Assembly: GCA_937949995.1 (NCBI GenBank)
Contig: CALFEO010000005.1
Location: 1 to 19,374, forward strand
Length of the DNA: 19,374 nt
Source of the DNA: an uncultured bacterium
GTDB taxonomy: Bacteria; Patescibacteriota; Patescibacteriia; 2-12-FULL-60-25
Reading direction: 5' to 3'
Both the position numbers and the translations under genes were made by a program. Below are positions 13,007 through 19,374 of this stretch, one piece after another. The notes beneath the pieces are model-generated. The model searched no databases, was not told the origin of the DNA, and was given only the letters and a program-made list of their open reading frames with translations. How positions within the stretch are numbered: the stretch's first letter is position 1; each line of letters opens with the position of its first letter.

Positions 13007-15151
13007 TTATTCAAAAAGTTGACGCAGTTTGGCGCCTAAAGTTTCGGCTAGAAGTTTTAAGTTGACATTGGGCATGTTTTCCACATTTTCCAATTCGGTA
13101 GTATAAAAGCGTGCAACATGCTCCGTACCCGCGCCCAAACCGATACCCAAGATTTTTTGGCCCTTACCTGAAGCATCTTTGATAACAGCCAACAGCTCAT
13201 CATCTTGAGATAAACCGGCATAACGCGAAACGCGGCGTTTCTCACTACCTTCGGGCATGCCGTCCGAGAGGACGATCAAAACTTGCTCGGATTCTAACTG
13301 CGCCTCAAGGATTTGAGATGCTTCATCCACGCAATAACCGTCATTATTGTAGTTCGCTTGGTTATGCCTGCCGTTATTACTGACTTCATCCGGCATAATC
13401 GCCATCCTGCGACGCACGGCATCGCTCATTGGCTCATCAAATCCTTTATATGGGATTAGTTGATCTTGAAAACCGTAAATAGCGACTTTGACATCACCAA
13501 CGGCCGATGCTTTTTCCAAACTTTCGGCAAATAGAATAGCGCCTTTAAAAGTTTCCGCAATTTTTTGGCCTCGCATGGAACCGGATAGGTCAACCAATAA
13601 GCAAATGCGCATGCTCAACCGCTCGGACGGCAATCTTCGCTCAAAAAGCTCTCCATAATCACGGCGGGATTCCCATTTCATAGCGCCCTTCATGCGCATA
13701 CGCTGGCCGGGAAAGGCGGGGCGGGTTTCGGGAAAACGGCGATGGATCAGCAAGTCAGAGATGTCGTCCGCGACTTTTTGAATATACAGTTGAATGTCTG
13801 TAAGCGATTTGTCGTATGCGTCGCGAGTTTGCTCCAACTTGCGTTCTGCTTCTTGTTTTGCATGGCGCAATTCCTCGGCTCTTTTACGCGCTTCTTCTTT
13901 TTCTTTTGCTTCCTCTTCTTTTCGTTTACGCTCTTCGCTTGCCGTTTCCGGCTGGTCGGCAAACTTGCCGCGCATGCCCTCGATGATTTTTTGTTCCAGA
14001 TCCTCTAGCGCTTTTTTGGCTTTTGCCCAAGCCTCTTGTTCCAGCTTTTTGCGCTCTTCTTCAGGCATGTTCTCCAAAGCTTGTTCGATTTGATCTTCAA
14101 GTTTTTTCCTTTCTTCATCAGATATTTCGGAAAGTGGTTTATAACTCTTGCCGGCTTTTGATCCGGGTTTGACCTTAACCGGCTTACCTTCCATTGAATC
14201 AGATCCTTCTCCTTCTCCTTCTCCTTCTCCTTCTCCTTCTCCTTCTCCTTCTCCTTCTGATTCTTTACCACCTTCCCCTGCTCCGGACTCTGCTTCATCG
14301 CGCTCCGATTCGGACTCTTCAGGTTCTTCCATCAACCCTTTGTCCATCAATTCTTTAATGAGTTGACGCAACCATTCGTCGTCTTCGGATTTTTCGATGA
14401 GTTTTTGATATTCGGGCCAGATTCCGCCGTACACGATTTGATACATTTCTTCGGCCGTTTGTTTTATCTGTTTCTCGTTCGGATCCGCGGGAGGCGTGCG
14501 ATTATAAGCCATTTCCGCGTATTCGCGGGTTGCTTCAAGAACGGATTTGATGTCATCCGGCAAATCATCCGAATATTTACCGGTGTGCCAATAACGGATG
14601 ATTTCCAAGCCGAAACGGATGTGTTTGGGAACATAGCCGACTTGTTCTTTGGCTTTTTCTTTACCTTTGGCATCAGGCGCAAGATCAGCGTCGTAAACAT
14701 GCTCCAGCCAATCACGCGCGCCGTCGTATTTGCCCATGACCCAGTTGTTGACGCGGGGATCCTCAACGGCATTCATTAAAAAAGCGAATCCCTGTGCCTG
14801 CCAGACATCTTTGGGAATAAAATCAATGCGAGAAACCCGGGCATGCGCGCCTTCGTGGGCGATAAGGCCGAAGCAATATTCCAAGCCTTTTTGACGCACA
14901 TCTTCGCCGTCGGCAAAGATGGTATGCACGGGCTTGAACGCATACTTCCAGCCTTTGTCTTTGCCAATTTCCACACGCAAACCAAAATCCCGGCCGATAA
15001 CACGGCCCATATTTTTCAACCGATCCAGCCTCTCGGCAAATTCTTGCTCGCTGATTTCCGGCTTCGCGGCTTCTGCCTCCAAATCTTTTTTTTCTACCAA
15101 ACCGGCAAAGGACGCGGGATGTCGATTAATAAATGGATTCATAATAGACAT
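13007..15151 (-). CDS. vWA domain protein with N-terminal metallopeptidase-like domain
   Basis: 714 aa. The N-terminal domain has LIAHEGAHARVSR (His99, Glu100, His103: an HExxH zinc site) followed by NAVEDPRVNNW with Glu130 as a likely third ligand. The middle is acidic and coiled, with a nine-unit Glu-Gly repeat (about 299-316) and a long Glu/Lys/Arg helix (about 330-460). The C-terminal vWA domain carries the MIDAS motif LLVDLSGSMRG and later VLSDGMPEG. The layout resembles CobT/CoxE-like vWA proteins that work with MoxR-type ATPases; here the partner is the degenerate AAA protein downstream. It heads the operon with target B. The ATG at 15151 is used; an ATG at 15142 is possible. No signal peptide is visible. 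The function is inferred only in outline. Confidence 0.88.
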   Translation of the reverse strand: MSIMNPFINRHPASFAGLVEKKDLEAEAAKPEISEQEFAERLDRLKNMGRVIGRDFGLRVEIGKDKGWKYAFKPVHTIFADGEDVRQKGLEYCFGLIAHEGAHARVSRIDFIPKDVWQAQGFAFLMNAVEDPRVNNWVMGKYDGARDWLEHVYDADLAPDAKGKEKAKEQVGYVPKHIRFGLEIIRYWHTGKYSDDLPDDIKSVLEATREYAEMAYNRTPPADPNEKQIKQTAEEMYQIVYGGIWPEYQKLIEKSEDDEWLRQLIKELMDKGLMEEPEESESERDEAESGAGEGGKESEGEGEGEGEGEGEGEGEGSDSMEGKPVKVKPGSKAGKSYKPLSEISDEERKKLEDQIEQALENMPEEERKKLEQEAWAKAKKALEDLEQKIIEGMRGKFADQPETASEERKRKEEEAKEKEEARKRAEELRHAKQEAERKLEQTRDAYDKSLTDIQLYIQKVADDISDLLIHRRFPETRPAFPGQRMRMKGAMKWESRRDYGELFERRLPSERLSMRICLLVDLSGSMRGQKIAETFKGAILFAESLEKASAVGDVKVAIYGFQDQLIPYKGFDEPMSDAVRRRMAIMPDEVSNNGRHNQANYNNDGYCVDEASQILEAQLESEQVLIVLSDGMPEGSEKRRVSRYAGLSQDDELLAVIKDASGKGQKILGIGLGAGTEHVARFYTTELENVENMPNVNLKLLAETLGAKLRQLFE
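14205..14258. repeat. hexanucleotide microsatellite (CCTTCT)x9
   Basis: Nine perfect units encode alternating Glu-Gly on the minus strand in the vWA protein linker. Slippage would change the linker by two residues per unit without a frameshift. It could therefore vary in length between cells or strains. Confidence 0.95.
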
Positions 15152-15196
15152 TAATCACATCTCTTAATCCAAATGATTGCTTGTGATTACAGCCGT

Positions 15197-15225
15197 ATTG
15201 TAGCATGCCAAGGCAAGATTGGCAC
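15197..15225 (-). promoter_or_regulatory. candidate promoter of the vWA-AAA-target B operon
   Basis: On the minus strand, GTGCCA (15220-15225), a 17-nt spacer and TGC-TACAAT (-10 at 15197-15202) form an extended -10 promoter just past the RT stop. The same ATGCTACAATA string precedes pyk. The ATG is about 45 nt further on. Confidence 0.45.
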
Positions 15226-15226
15226 A

Positions 15227-16243
15227 TCAAGTTTGTATTTTTAGCATGACTTGATTAAGTATTTTCCAAGATCGGCAATGTTTCAAAAGTCCGAGAGAGG
15301 ATGGCAGATTATTATCCGCGACTTTTGCCAACAGTCTTTTCTTGGTTTTAGTGCGTAAAACGCGATAAAAAGGGAAGCAGACAAATCCCAGAAAATCGAT
15401 TCCTTTGTGATATGGGGATAGAATAATTTTTTGCGGATGCAATACCAATTTCAGTGCGTTCGATAAAAAGTTGCGGATAGTTGGTATCAAGTTTATCAAA
15501 ATCGAACGATTTTTATGTAAAACCATAAAATCATCGCCATAGCGCGAATAAAACTTCAGACGCAGATTATGCGTAATAAATCGATCCAATTCATTCAAGT
15601 ACACATTGGCAAATAACTGCGATGTAAGATTGCCGAGCGGGATACCTTGAGAAAAACTTTTGATGACAATCCGCAACAAATCCAAACATTTTTTATCTGT
15701 AATTTTCCGTGCCAACAGATTCAAAAGTATTTCTTGATCTACATTCGCGAAATATTGTTCGATGTCCATTTTCAACACCCAAACCGGACGCGTATTGTTC
15801 CGCGATAATTTCCAAGCGATTTTTTGAAAACGTTTTACAGCCCCGTGAGTACCTTTTTCTTTTCTACAAGACCAAACATCATAAATAAAGACTCTATCAA
15901 ACAATGGTTCCAAAATCCTGAAGATGGCATAATGCAACAATCGATCTCTGACGCTTGGTTTGTGGATATGGCGCCGTTTAGGATCGCAGACGTAGAATGA
16001 TTGATACGGCCCATGACAATAAGCGCCTTTCATCAAGTCATTATGCAAAGCAAAGATGTTATCTTCCAAATGTAATTCAAATTGTTGAACTTCGAGTTTC
16101 CGCCCCTTACCCCTTCCGAATTCCTTCCACGCTTCAAACAAATTTTCAAGTGATACAATCTCATCAAATAATTTTTCATTCTTAATTTGTATTTCAAAAT
16201 TCTTATGAGCCCTCCAACTCTTTTTGGTCTGCCGATCTTTCAT
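15227..16243 (-). CDS. DGR reverse transcriptase
   Basis: A 338-aa reverse transcriptase of the DGR clade. It copies TR RNA into adenine-mutagenised cDNA that replaces VR sequence. Motifs in order: HKPSVRDRLLHYAIFRILEP (94-113), VLKMDIEQYFANVD (156-169, catalytic Asp160), GIPLGNLTSQLFANVYLNELD (200-220), YSRYGDDFMVL (232-242, catalytic Asp pair) and KGIDFLGF. The LGNLTSQ stretch fits the DGR-type motif 4, and length and domain content are typical, with no endonuclease or maturase X domain. The ATG at 16243 is used. Its first 39 bp overlap the Avd gene on the other strand. The TR lies 356 bp upstream in the same sense, the usual TR-then-RT order. Confidence 0.96.
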   Translation of the reverse strand: MKDRQTKKSWRAHKNFEIQIKNEKLFDEIVSLENLFEAWKEFGRGKGRKLEVQQFELHLEDNIFALHNDLMKGAYCHGPYQSFYVCDPKRRHIHKPSVRDRLLHYAIFRILEPLFDRVFIYDVWSCRKEKGTHGAVKRFQKIAWKLSRNNTRPVWVLKMDIEQYFANVDQEILLNLLARKITDKKCLDLLRIVIKSFSQGIPLGNLTSQLFANVYLNELDRFITHNLRLKFYSRYGDDFMVLHKNRSILINLIPTIRNFLSNALKLVLHPQKIILSPYHKGIDFLGFVCFPFYRVLRTKTKKRLLAKVADNNLPSSLGLLKHCRSWKILNQVMLKIQT

Positions 16244-16576
16244 AAATATTATGCGTTTTTGAAATCAATCACATCATGGCAGACACAATGCCCCAAGGTG
16301 CATAAATTCACGATTGGCGCGACCATTATTAACAAAGCTCATAAAATATTCGAGTTGTTATTAAAGGCCAATGCAGCCAGAGGGTATAAAAGAACCGGCT
16401 TTTTGACCGAGGCCAGTTTAGAACTGGATTTGCTAAAGATATTCATTCGTTTGGCCAAAGATACACATGCTATGTCGGATAAGCAATACATTCATTTGCA
16501 GGGGCAACTGAATGAGATTGGAAAAATGTTGGGCGGGTGGATTGCGTCTTGCTTTGATACAAAGAAACACGCATGA
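16205..16576 (+). CDS. avd: DGR accessory protein Avd
   Basis: 123 aa, a four-helix-bundle protein of the bAvd family. In characterised DGRs it is a basic pentameric partner of the RT and binds template RNA. Hallmarks are LPIFHKYYAFL at the N terminus, the PKVHKFTIGATI helix, LLKANAARGYKRTGFLTEAS, LLKIFIRLA, and the C-terminal DTHAMSDKQYIHL...LNEIGKMLGGWIAS. The last part matches the HAM-T-P-x-Q...EVGRILGSWIA pattern I recall for Bordetella phage Avd. The ATG at 16205 is preferred to a TTG at 16187. Unusually it is on the opposite strand to the RT and TR, occupying the spacer between them, so the TR RNA spacer is antisense to avd mRNA. Its stop codon lies in the loop of a 9-bp hairpin next to the TR. 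Confidence 0.92.
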   Translation: MSPPTLFGLPIFHKYYAFLKSITSWQTQCPKVHKFTIGATIINKAHKIFELLLKANAARGYKRTGFLTEASLELDLLKIFIRLAKDTHAMSDKQYIHLQGQLNEIGKMLGGWIASCFDTKKHA

Positions 16577-16588
16577 GCGGTTTCTTTG
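16560..16588. other. hairpin at the 3' side of the TR, spanning the avd stop
   Basis: CAAAGAAAC (16560-16568) and GTTTCTTTG (16580-16588) form a 9-bp perfect stem with an 11-nt loop. In the sense of the TR RNA it begins 11 nt past the TR end. On the plus strand it contains the avd stop codon (16574-16576). It could structure the TR RNA for RT/Avd binding or mark the end of the avd mRNA; there is no T-run for a standard terminator. Confidence 0.6.
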
Positions 16589-16599
16589 CGAGATACAAT

Positions 16600-16709
16600 C
16601 GAGGGCACGGAACCCGATGTTGTCGTTGCGGTTGTCGGGATCGTTCGAGTTGACATAGGCAAGACCGCCATTGTCAGAGTTACCACCATTCAAACGCTTA
16701 AGACCGGCT
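16600..16709 (-). repeat. DGR template repeat (TR)
   Basis: 110 bp, non-coding, homologous to the three VRs. In sense orientation it keeps the target reading frame and has AAC or AAT codons at eight variable sites (matching target residues 292, 295, 298, 305, 307, 311, 313 and 315). These AAY codons allow many residues but no stop codons when the adenines are mutated. The 3' end reads CTCGATTG where VRs have CTCGGTCG, the expected IMH*/IMH difference that gives one-way copying. Homology at the other end stops at AGCCGGTCTT. The rest of the 16577-16972 gap holds hairpins and the target C 3' flank. Confidence 0.96.
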
Positions 16710-16739
16710 CCTTTATGCTTTTGCTTCATCTGAGGCACC

Positions 16740-16798
16740 GGCGATGGACGCATCCATCGCCTGTATGATTATGCGACGGCAACCCCGCCCGGGCGGGG
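16740..16798. repeat. two strong hairpins on the 5' side of the TR
   Basis: GGCGATGG/CCATCGCC (16740-16747 and 16754-16761, 6-nt loop) and the 16-bp palindrome CCCCGCCCGGGCGGGG (16783-16798) lie 31-89 bp before the TR in its sense orientation. They may end the Fic C-target C transcript, shape the 5' end of TR RNA, or be dispersed palindromes. No T-run follows. Confidence 0.6.
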
Positions 16799-16972
16799 TA
16801 CCCGCTCCAAAACAAAGCGCGTTGTTTCTCTTTTTTTATGGCGAACCGACAATTCATGAAACTCCGCTCATTTTCTTCCGGCCGGCTCCATAAATCCGGC
16901 TGCATTAGCCTTACATAGTATACGGCATAGCGTACCAGAGCACCAGAGATCCAAAGTCCATCGCGCCAAAGA

Positions 16973-17950
16973 TTAAGAGAAACGACCGAGGGCACGGAAC
17001 CCGATGAAGTCGTTGCGGTCGTCGGGATCGAGCGAGTAGACATAGGCAAGACCGCCATAGTCAGAGCGACCACCATACAAACGCTCAAGACCGGCTTTGT
17101 ATTGGTCGGAGAACCACTCGGAACAGTTAGACTCGCCCCATTCGGGGTGGTGGATATTGCCCAGAACGTTGAATTCTATCATGCGAGGCAAGGTGATTTG
17201 TTCGGGTTTGAGGTTATAGGCACGGGCTATAGCCTCAATCACTGCGGGATTTTCCAGTTCTTGGGGTGAGATGTAGAAACGGGAACCCGGATGCTTGAAT
17301 GATTGAATCAGACCTTTTTGGCGCAATTCTTCGAGTACTGGTCCGAGGAAGTCTGTGTCGTTATCATATTGTTGATTTCCGCTCTCGTATTTTGGCTTGG
17401 GGCGTTCATCCACCAAGAGCCAAGAGCCGGGGAGGAGCATGGCGTCTTTGGGAAGATCGGATTCTGTTAGGTACTTAAAATCAGGTTTGATCCAGCCTTC
17501 GATATCTTCTTTACTCATGTCAATGAGAGGGAGGTAGTGGAGTTTGAGGTGTTGAGCTTCCCAGGCTTTTATTTGTTCCACTGTTATGCCCTCGGGCAAG
17601 GGAGGGACTGCGATATCACGGCCGAAGAACTCGCGAAGTTTTTGTTGTTCGTGTTCGATTATGGCGGAGAGTTCGGGAGAAGCTTCGGCTTTCAGTATGC
17701 GGGCTTTGGTTTCCAGAAAATCTTGTTTATAGGCTTTGAGGGAGGCAATGGCGGATTTGAGATCTCCGCTTTTTTTAGCGGAAATGGCTTCGCGCAGATA
17801 ATTTTTGAGGCGTTCGTCATCTTCCGGAGGGAATTCAAAAGGCGGAGAATCCCCCAATCCGGCTTCACGCCGGATATCCCCCTTTGACAAGGGGGCTGTT
17901 TCGCGAGGTGGTTTGAGGGCGGAGAGGGACTCGAAGGGGTTTAGGGGCAT
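16973..17950 (-). CDS. DGR target protein C, C-type-lectin-like variable C terminus
   Basis: Identical in protein sequence to target A over all 325 residues, including the diversified positions, and 3 nt downstream of an identical Fic gene. It is the target nearest the TR (264 bp from stop to TR), the standard target-TR-RT order, so it is probably the ancestral or primary target of this cassette. Identity in the VR means it was copied together with target A after the last round of mutagenesis, or that both are one locus assembled twice. Domain description and residue positions are as for target A. Confidence 0.92.
   Translation of the reverse strand: MPLNPFESLSALKPPRETAPLSKGDIRREAGLGDSPPFEFPPEDDERLKNYLREAISAKKSGDLKSAIASLKAYKQDFLETKARILKAEASPELSAIIEHEQQKLREFFGRDIAVPPLPEGITVEQIKAWEAQHLKLHYLPLIDMSKEDIEGWIKPDFKYLTESDLPKDAMLLPGSWLLVDERPKPKYESGNQQYDNDTDFLGPVLEELRQKGLIQSFKHPGSRFYISPQELENPAVIEAIARAYNLKPEQITLPRMIEFNVLGNIHHPEWGESNCSEWFSDQYKAGLERLYGGRSDYGGLAYVYSLDPDDRNDFIGFRALGRFS
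16987..17096 (-). repeat. DGR variable repeat VR-C
   Basis: 110 bp, identical to VR-A. It differs from the TR at the same 11 sense-strand adenines and nowhere else. Confidence 0.95.
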
Positions 17951-17953
17951 AGG

Positions 17954-19003
17954 TTATAAAAAGTAATGATTTACCGCAAAAATATACTGATCGATAAATA
18001 ATTCTTTAAACATTTTAGCGCTGTGTTGTTCGTAAAAAATAATCATGGCTTTTTTGTATTCCGCCTCGTCAACATTACGATATGATAAAGGACAATAAGC
18101 ATGTGCCAACAATATTCCATTTCCCAATAAGCGTGCCGTACGTTTATTGCCATCTTCAAAAGGCTGGATATATGAAATTAATAAAATAACCAACAAGGAT
18201 TTAACAAGGGCATTTTTTTGTTCATTGATAACCTTGACGGCTTTTTCGATATACTCCCGCACCTCATGCTGGTTGTCGGGCGGTCGATAAGCGGTTCCGA
18301 TTATGCCGACCGGTCTAGAACGCAAACCTTTTTTTATACCAAGATTTTTAGCTAACAATTGATGAACATTTTCAATTTGATGCATTGTGATTTTTTTGAA
18401 ACTTTTTTGCGCATCAAATATGTATTCAATCGCTTGTTTGTGATTTAATATCATTTGCGTTTCTTCCGTTGTTTTTCCTTTGGCTTTTTTACCATCTTTT
18501 AATAAAATCTCCGTATCTATCAAAGAATATGTATTGCCCTCCATCTGCGATGATTTCCATGATAATTCAATGGTGATGCGTTCGTATTCTTTTTTTAATG
18601 CTGTTCCCGTATATTTTTTTGCCCTCTTTTGAAATTGATCCGTAAGCTTAATAAGTTTTTTTAGTTCAGTATAAGTAAAGATATCTCCCGGTTTTTTAAA
18701 AATATTCAAATCCAAATTTTGGCTTTTGATTATTCTAGCATCCGGCGCAATGGCAAAATACGCTTTTGGATTGACTTCGCGCAAAATAGCATCTGTTTTG
18801 ACAGTTAAATACTTTACGCCTCTGCCTTTTCCGATTCTTTTTGCCAAACTCACCCGCATCAAAGCATCAAAGTCTCTAACCACGCTCATACGCGAAAGTT
18901 CTCCAAACCGTTCCGCTAAAAAATCCTTAGCTTCCGCGGGTGTTACTTGCCCACGCTCATGCAATAATTGGTATAACGATTCTTGTCTTTTAGTTAATTT
19001 CAT
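17954..19003 (-). CDS. Fic family protein with N-terminal winged helix (copy C)
   Basis: 349 aa, identical to the Fic protein at 10147-11196, with the same Gln280 in the PFEDGNKR loop, SSQMEG inhibitory motif and winged helix. The ATG at 19003 is used, with a GTG at 19012 as alternative. It is followed after 3 nt by target C and then by the TR, Avd and RT genes, so this copy places the Fic gene directly within the DGR locus. Confidence 0.92.
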   Translation of the reverse strand: MKLTKRQESLYQLLHERGQVTPAEAKDFLAERFGELSRMSVVRDFDALMRVSLAKRIGKGRGVKYLTVKTDAILREVNPKAYFAIAPDARIIKSQNLDLNIFKKPGDIFTYTELKKLIKLTDQFQKRAKKYTGTALKKEYERITIELSWKSSQMEGNTYSLIDTEILLKDGKKAKGKTTEETQMILNHKQAIEYIFDAQKSFKKITMHQIENVHQLLAKNLGIKKGLRSRPVGIIGTAYRPPDNQHEVREYIEKAVKVINEQKNALVKSLLVILLISYIQPFEDGNKRTARLLGNGILLAHAYCPLSYRNVDEAEYKKAMIIFYEQHSAKMFKELFIDQYIFAVNHYFL

Positions 19004-19046
19004 AATTGTCACATTCTATTATACTAATTGTAACATTTTGTGGCAA
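19004..19046 (-). promoter_or_regulatory. Fic-target C promoter with direct-repeat operator
   Basis: Same sequence as at 11197-11239: TTGCCA (19041-19046), a 17-nt spacer, TATAAT (19018-19023), and the AATTGT(C/A)ACATT direct repeat bracketing the -10. The rest of the 19004-19356 gap holds the intergenic element (19057-19159), its hairpin (19100-19118), and the GC-rich inverted repeat (19237-19267). Confidence 0.65.
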
Positions 19047-19056
19047 TTCTTTTCAT

Positions 19057-19159
19057 GTAGCATGTAGCATGAAGCATGTAACTTGTAACATGTAACAAAA
19101 GGGTGTACAGCTCACCCTCCAGGATCGGCTCTATCACGTCATTCGCGAATGATGTGATC
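19057..19159. repeat. target-3'-flank intergenic element, copy 3
   Basis: Identical to 11250-11352 as part of the 2514-bp repeat. It again lies between a target gene 3' end (on its right) and a Fic promoter. Confidence 0.8.
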
Positions 19160-19356
19160 CACCCGGCGGGATCAGCTGCGCGCGCATTCTACCCCGTTTC
19201 TTAGTTTAGTGTAAGTTTGTGAACCTTGTACCGTACCCCGCCGCCTCGCATGCGCTTGGCAGGCGGGCGGGCCAAAGTTCCATCGTACCAAAGTCCAAAG
19301 TGCCACATCCGCGACCTTGAAGCAGTGCTTGAGGTTGAAGCGGATCCTATTGGCGC

Positions 19357-19374
19357 TTAAGAGAAACGACCGAG
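19357..19374 (-). CDS. 3' end of a further DGR target gene, cut by the window edge
   Basis: By the 7807 offset this matches the stop and last codons of target B (LGRFS, stop at 19357-19359). Only the IMH-side end is visible, so the VR of this copy cannot be read. It is either a fourth target gene or the same locus as target B reached through the repeat. Confidence 0.6.
   Translation of the reverse strand, partial: LGRFS

Larger units (their letters stand above)
16861..19374. repeat. 2514-bp Fic-target cassette repeat, copy C
   Basis: Matches 9054-11567 at an offset of 7807, including the VR. One substitution was found (G at 16902 versus A at 9095). It runs to the last base of the window, ending inside the next target gene. 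The left junction lies 152 bp past the TR, with unrelated sequence on the TR side. Confidence 0.9.

Noticed and set aside
14205..14258. The CCTTCT repeat as another DGR variable region
   Set aside because: It is a simple microsatellite with no homology to the TR and no adenine-site pattern.
16187..16204. TTG start that would lengthen Avd by six residues
   Set aside because: The ATG at 16205 gives a normal family N terminus, and neither start has a ribosome binding site that would favour the TTG.
15227..16243. Group II intron or retron reverse transcriptase
   Set aside because: There is no maturase domain, intron RNA or msr/msd-like structure, while Avd, the TR and VRs with adenine-only changes are present.
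16433..16753. 106-aa open frame on the minus strand running through the TR and antisense avd
   Set aside because: It is open because the TR keeps the target reading frame and the avd antisense has no stop in that frame. There is no start signal or protein pattern beyond the TR itself.

Overview
The window is most likely chromosomal DNA of an uncultivated bacterium of the Patescibacteria/CPR type. This is an inference. It rests on small, tightly packed genes, several start codons 8-9 nt downstream of promoter-like -10 hexamers (leaderless mRNAs), many degenerate short tandem repeats and palindromes between and even inside genes, and a multi-target diversity-generating retroelement (DGR), a class known to be common in that radiation. 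Both edges look like contig ends lying in repeats.

Left half (1-8930), mostly housekeeping: a four-helix-bundle protein (-), lysyl-tRNA synthetase (-), a nucleoside 2-deoxyribosyltransferase-like protein (+), an EVE-domain protein (-), tRNA-Asp(GUC) (+), PEP synthase (-), an unrecognised 354-aa protein (-) and pyruvate kinase (-).

Right half (8931-19374), a DGR island almost entirely on the minus strand. In transcription order it holds: Fic protein C and target C; the template repeat (TR, 16600-16709); an Avd accessory gene lying antisense in the TR-RT spacer; the DGR reverse transcriptase; a vWA/metallopeptidase protein; a degenerate AAA+ (MoxR/CbbQ-like) protein; target B; then Fic protein A and target A. 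The three 325-aa targets are identical through most of their length and end in a C-type-lectin-like variable region (VR). VR-A and VR-C are identical and differ from the TR by 11 substitutions, all at TR adenines. VR-B differs from the TR at 19 adenines, plus three non-adenine changes and one extra codon, so it probably came from another template.

Working model: the RT and Avd copy the TR with adenine errors into the VRs of paralogous surface-fold proteins. Each target is co-transcribed with a different partner: a winged-helix Fic protein that lacks the catalytic His (A and C), or a vWA-metallopeptidase plus degenerate AAA+ pair (B). This looks like a diversified recognition or conflict system with interchangeable effector modules. 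The Fic-target cassette is repeated over 2514 bp (9054-11567 and 16861-19374) with one mismatch found by eye. The second copy runs to the window edge and enters a further target gene, so it is either a recent duplication or an assembly effect.
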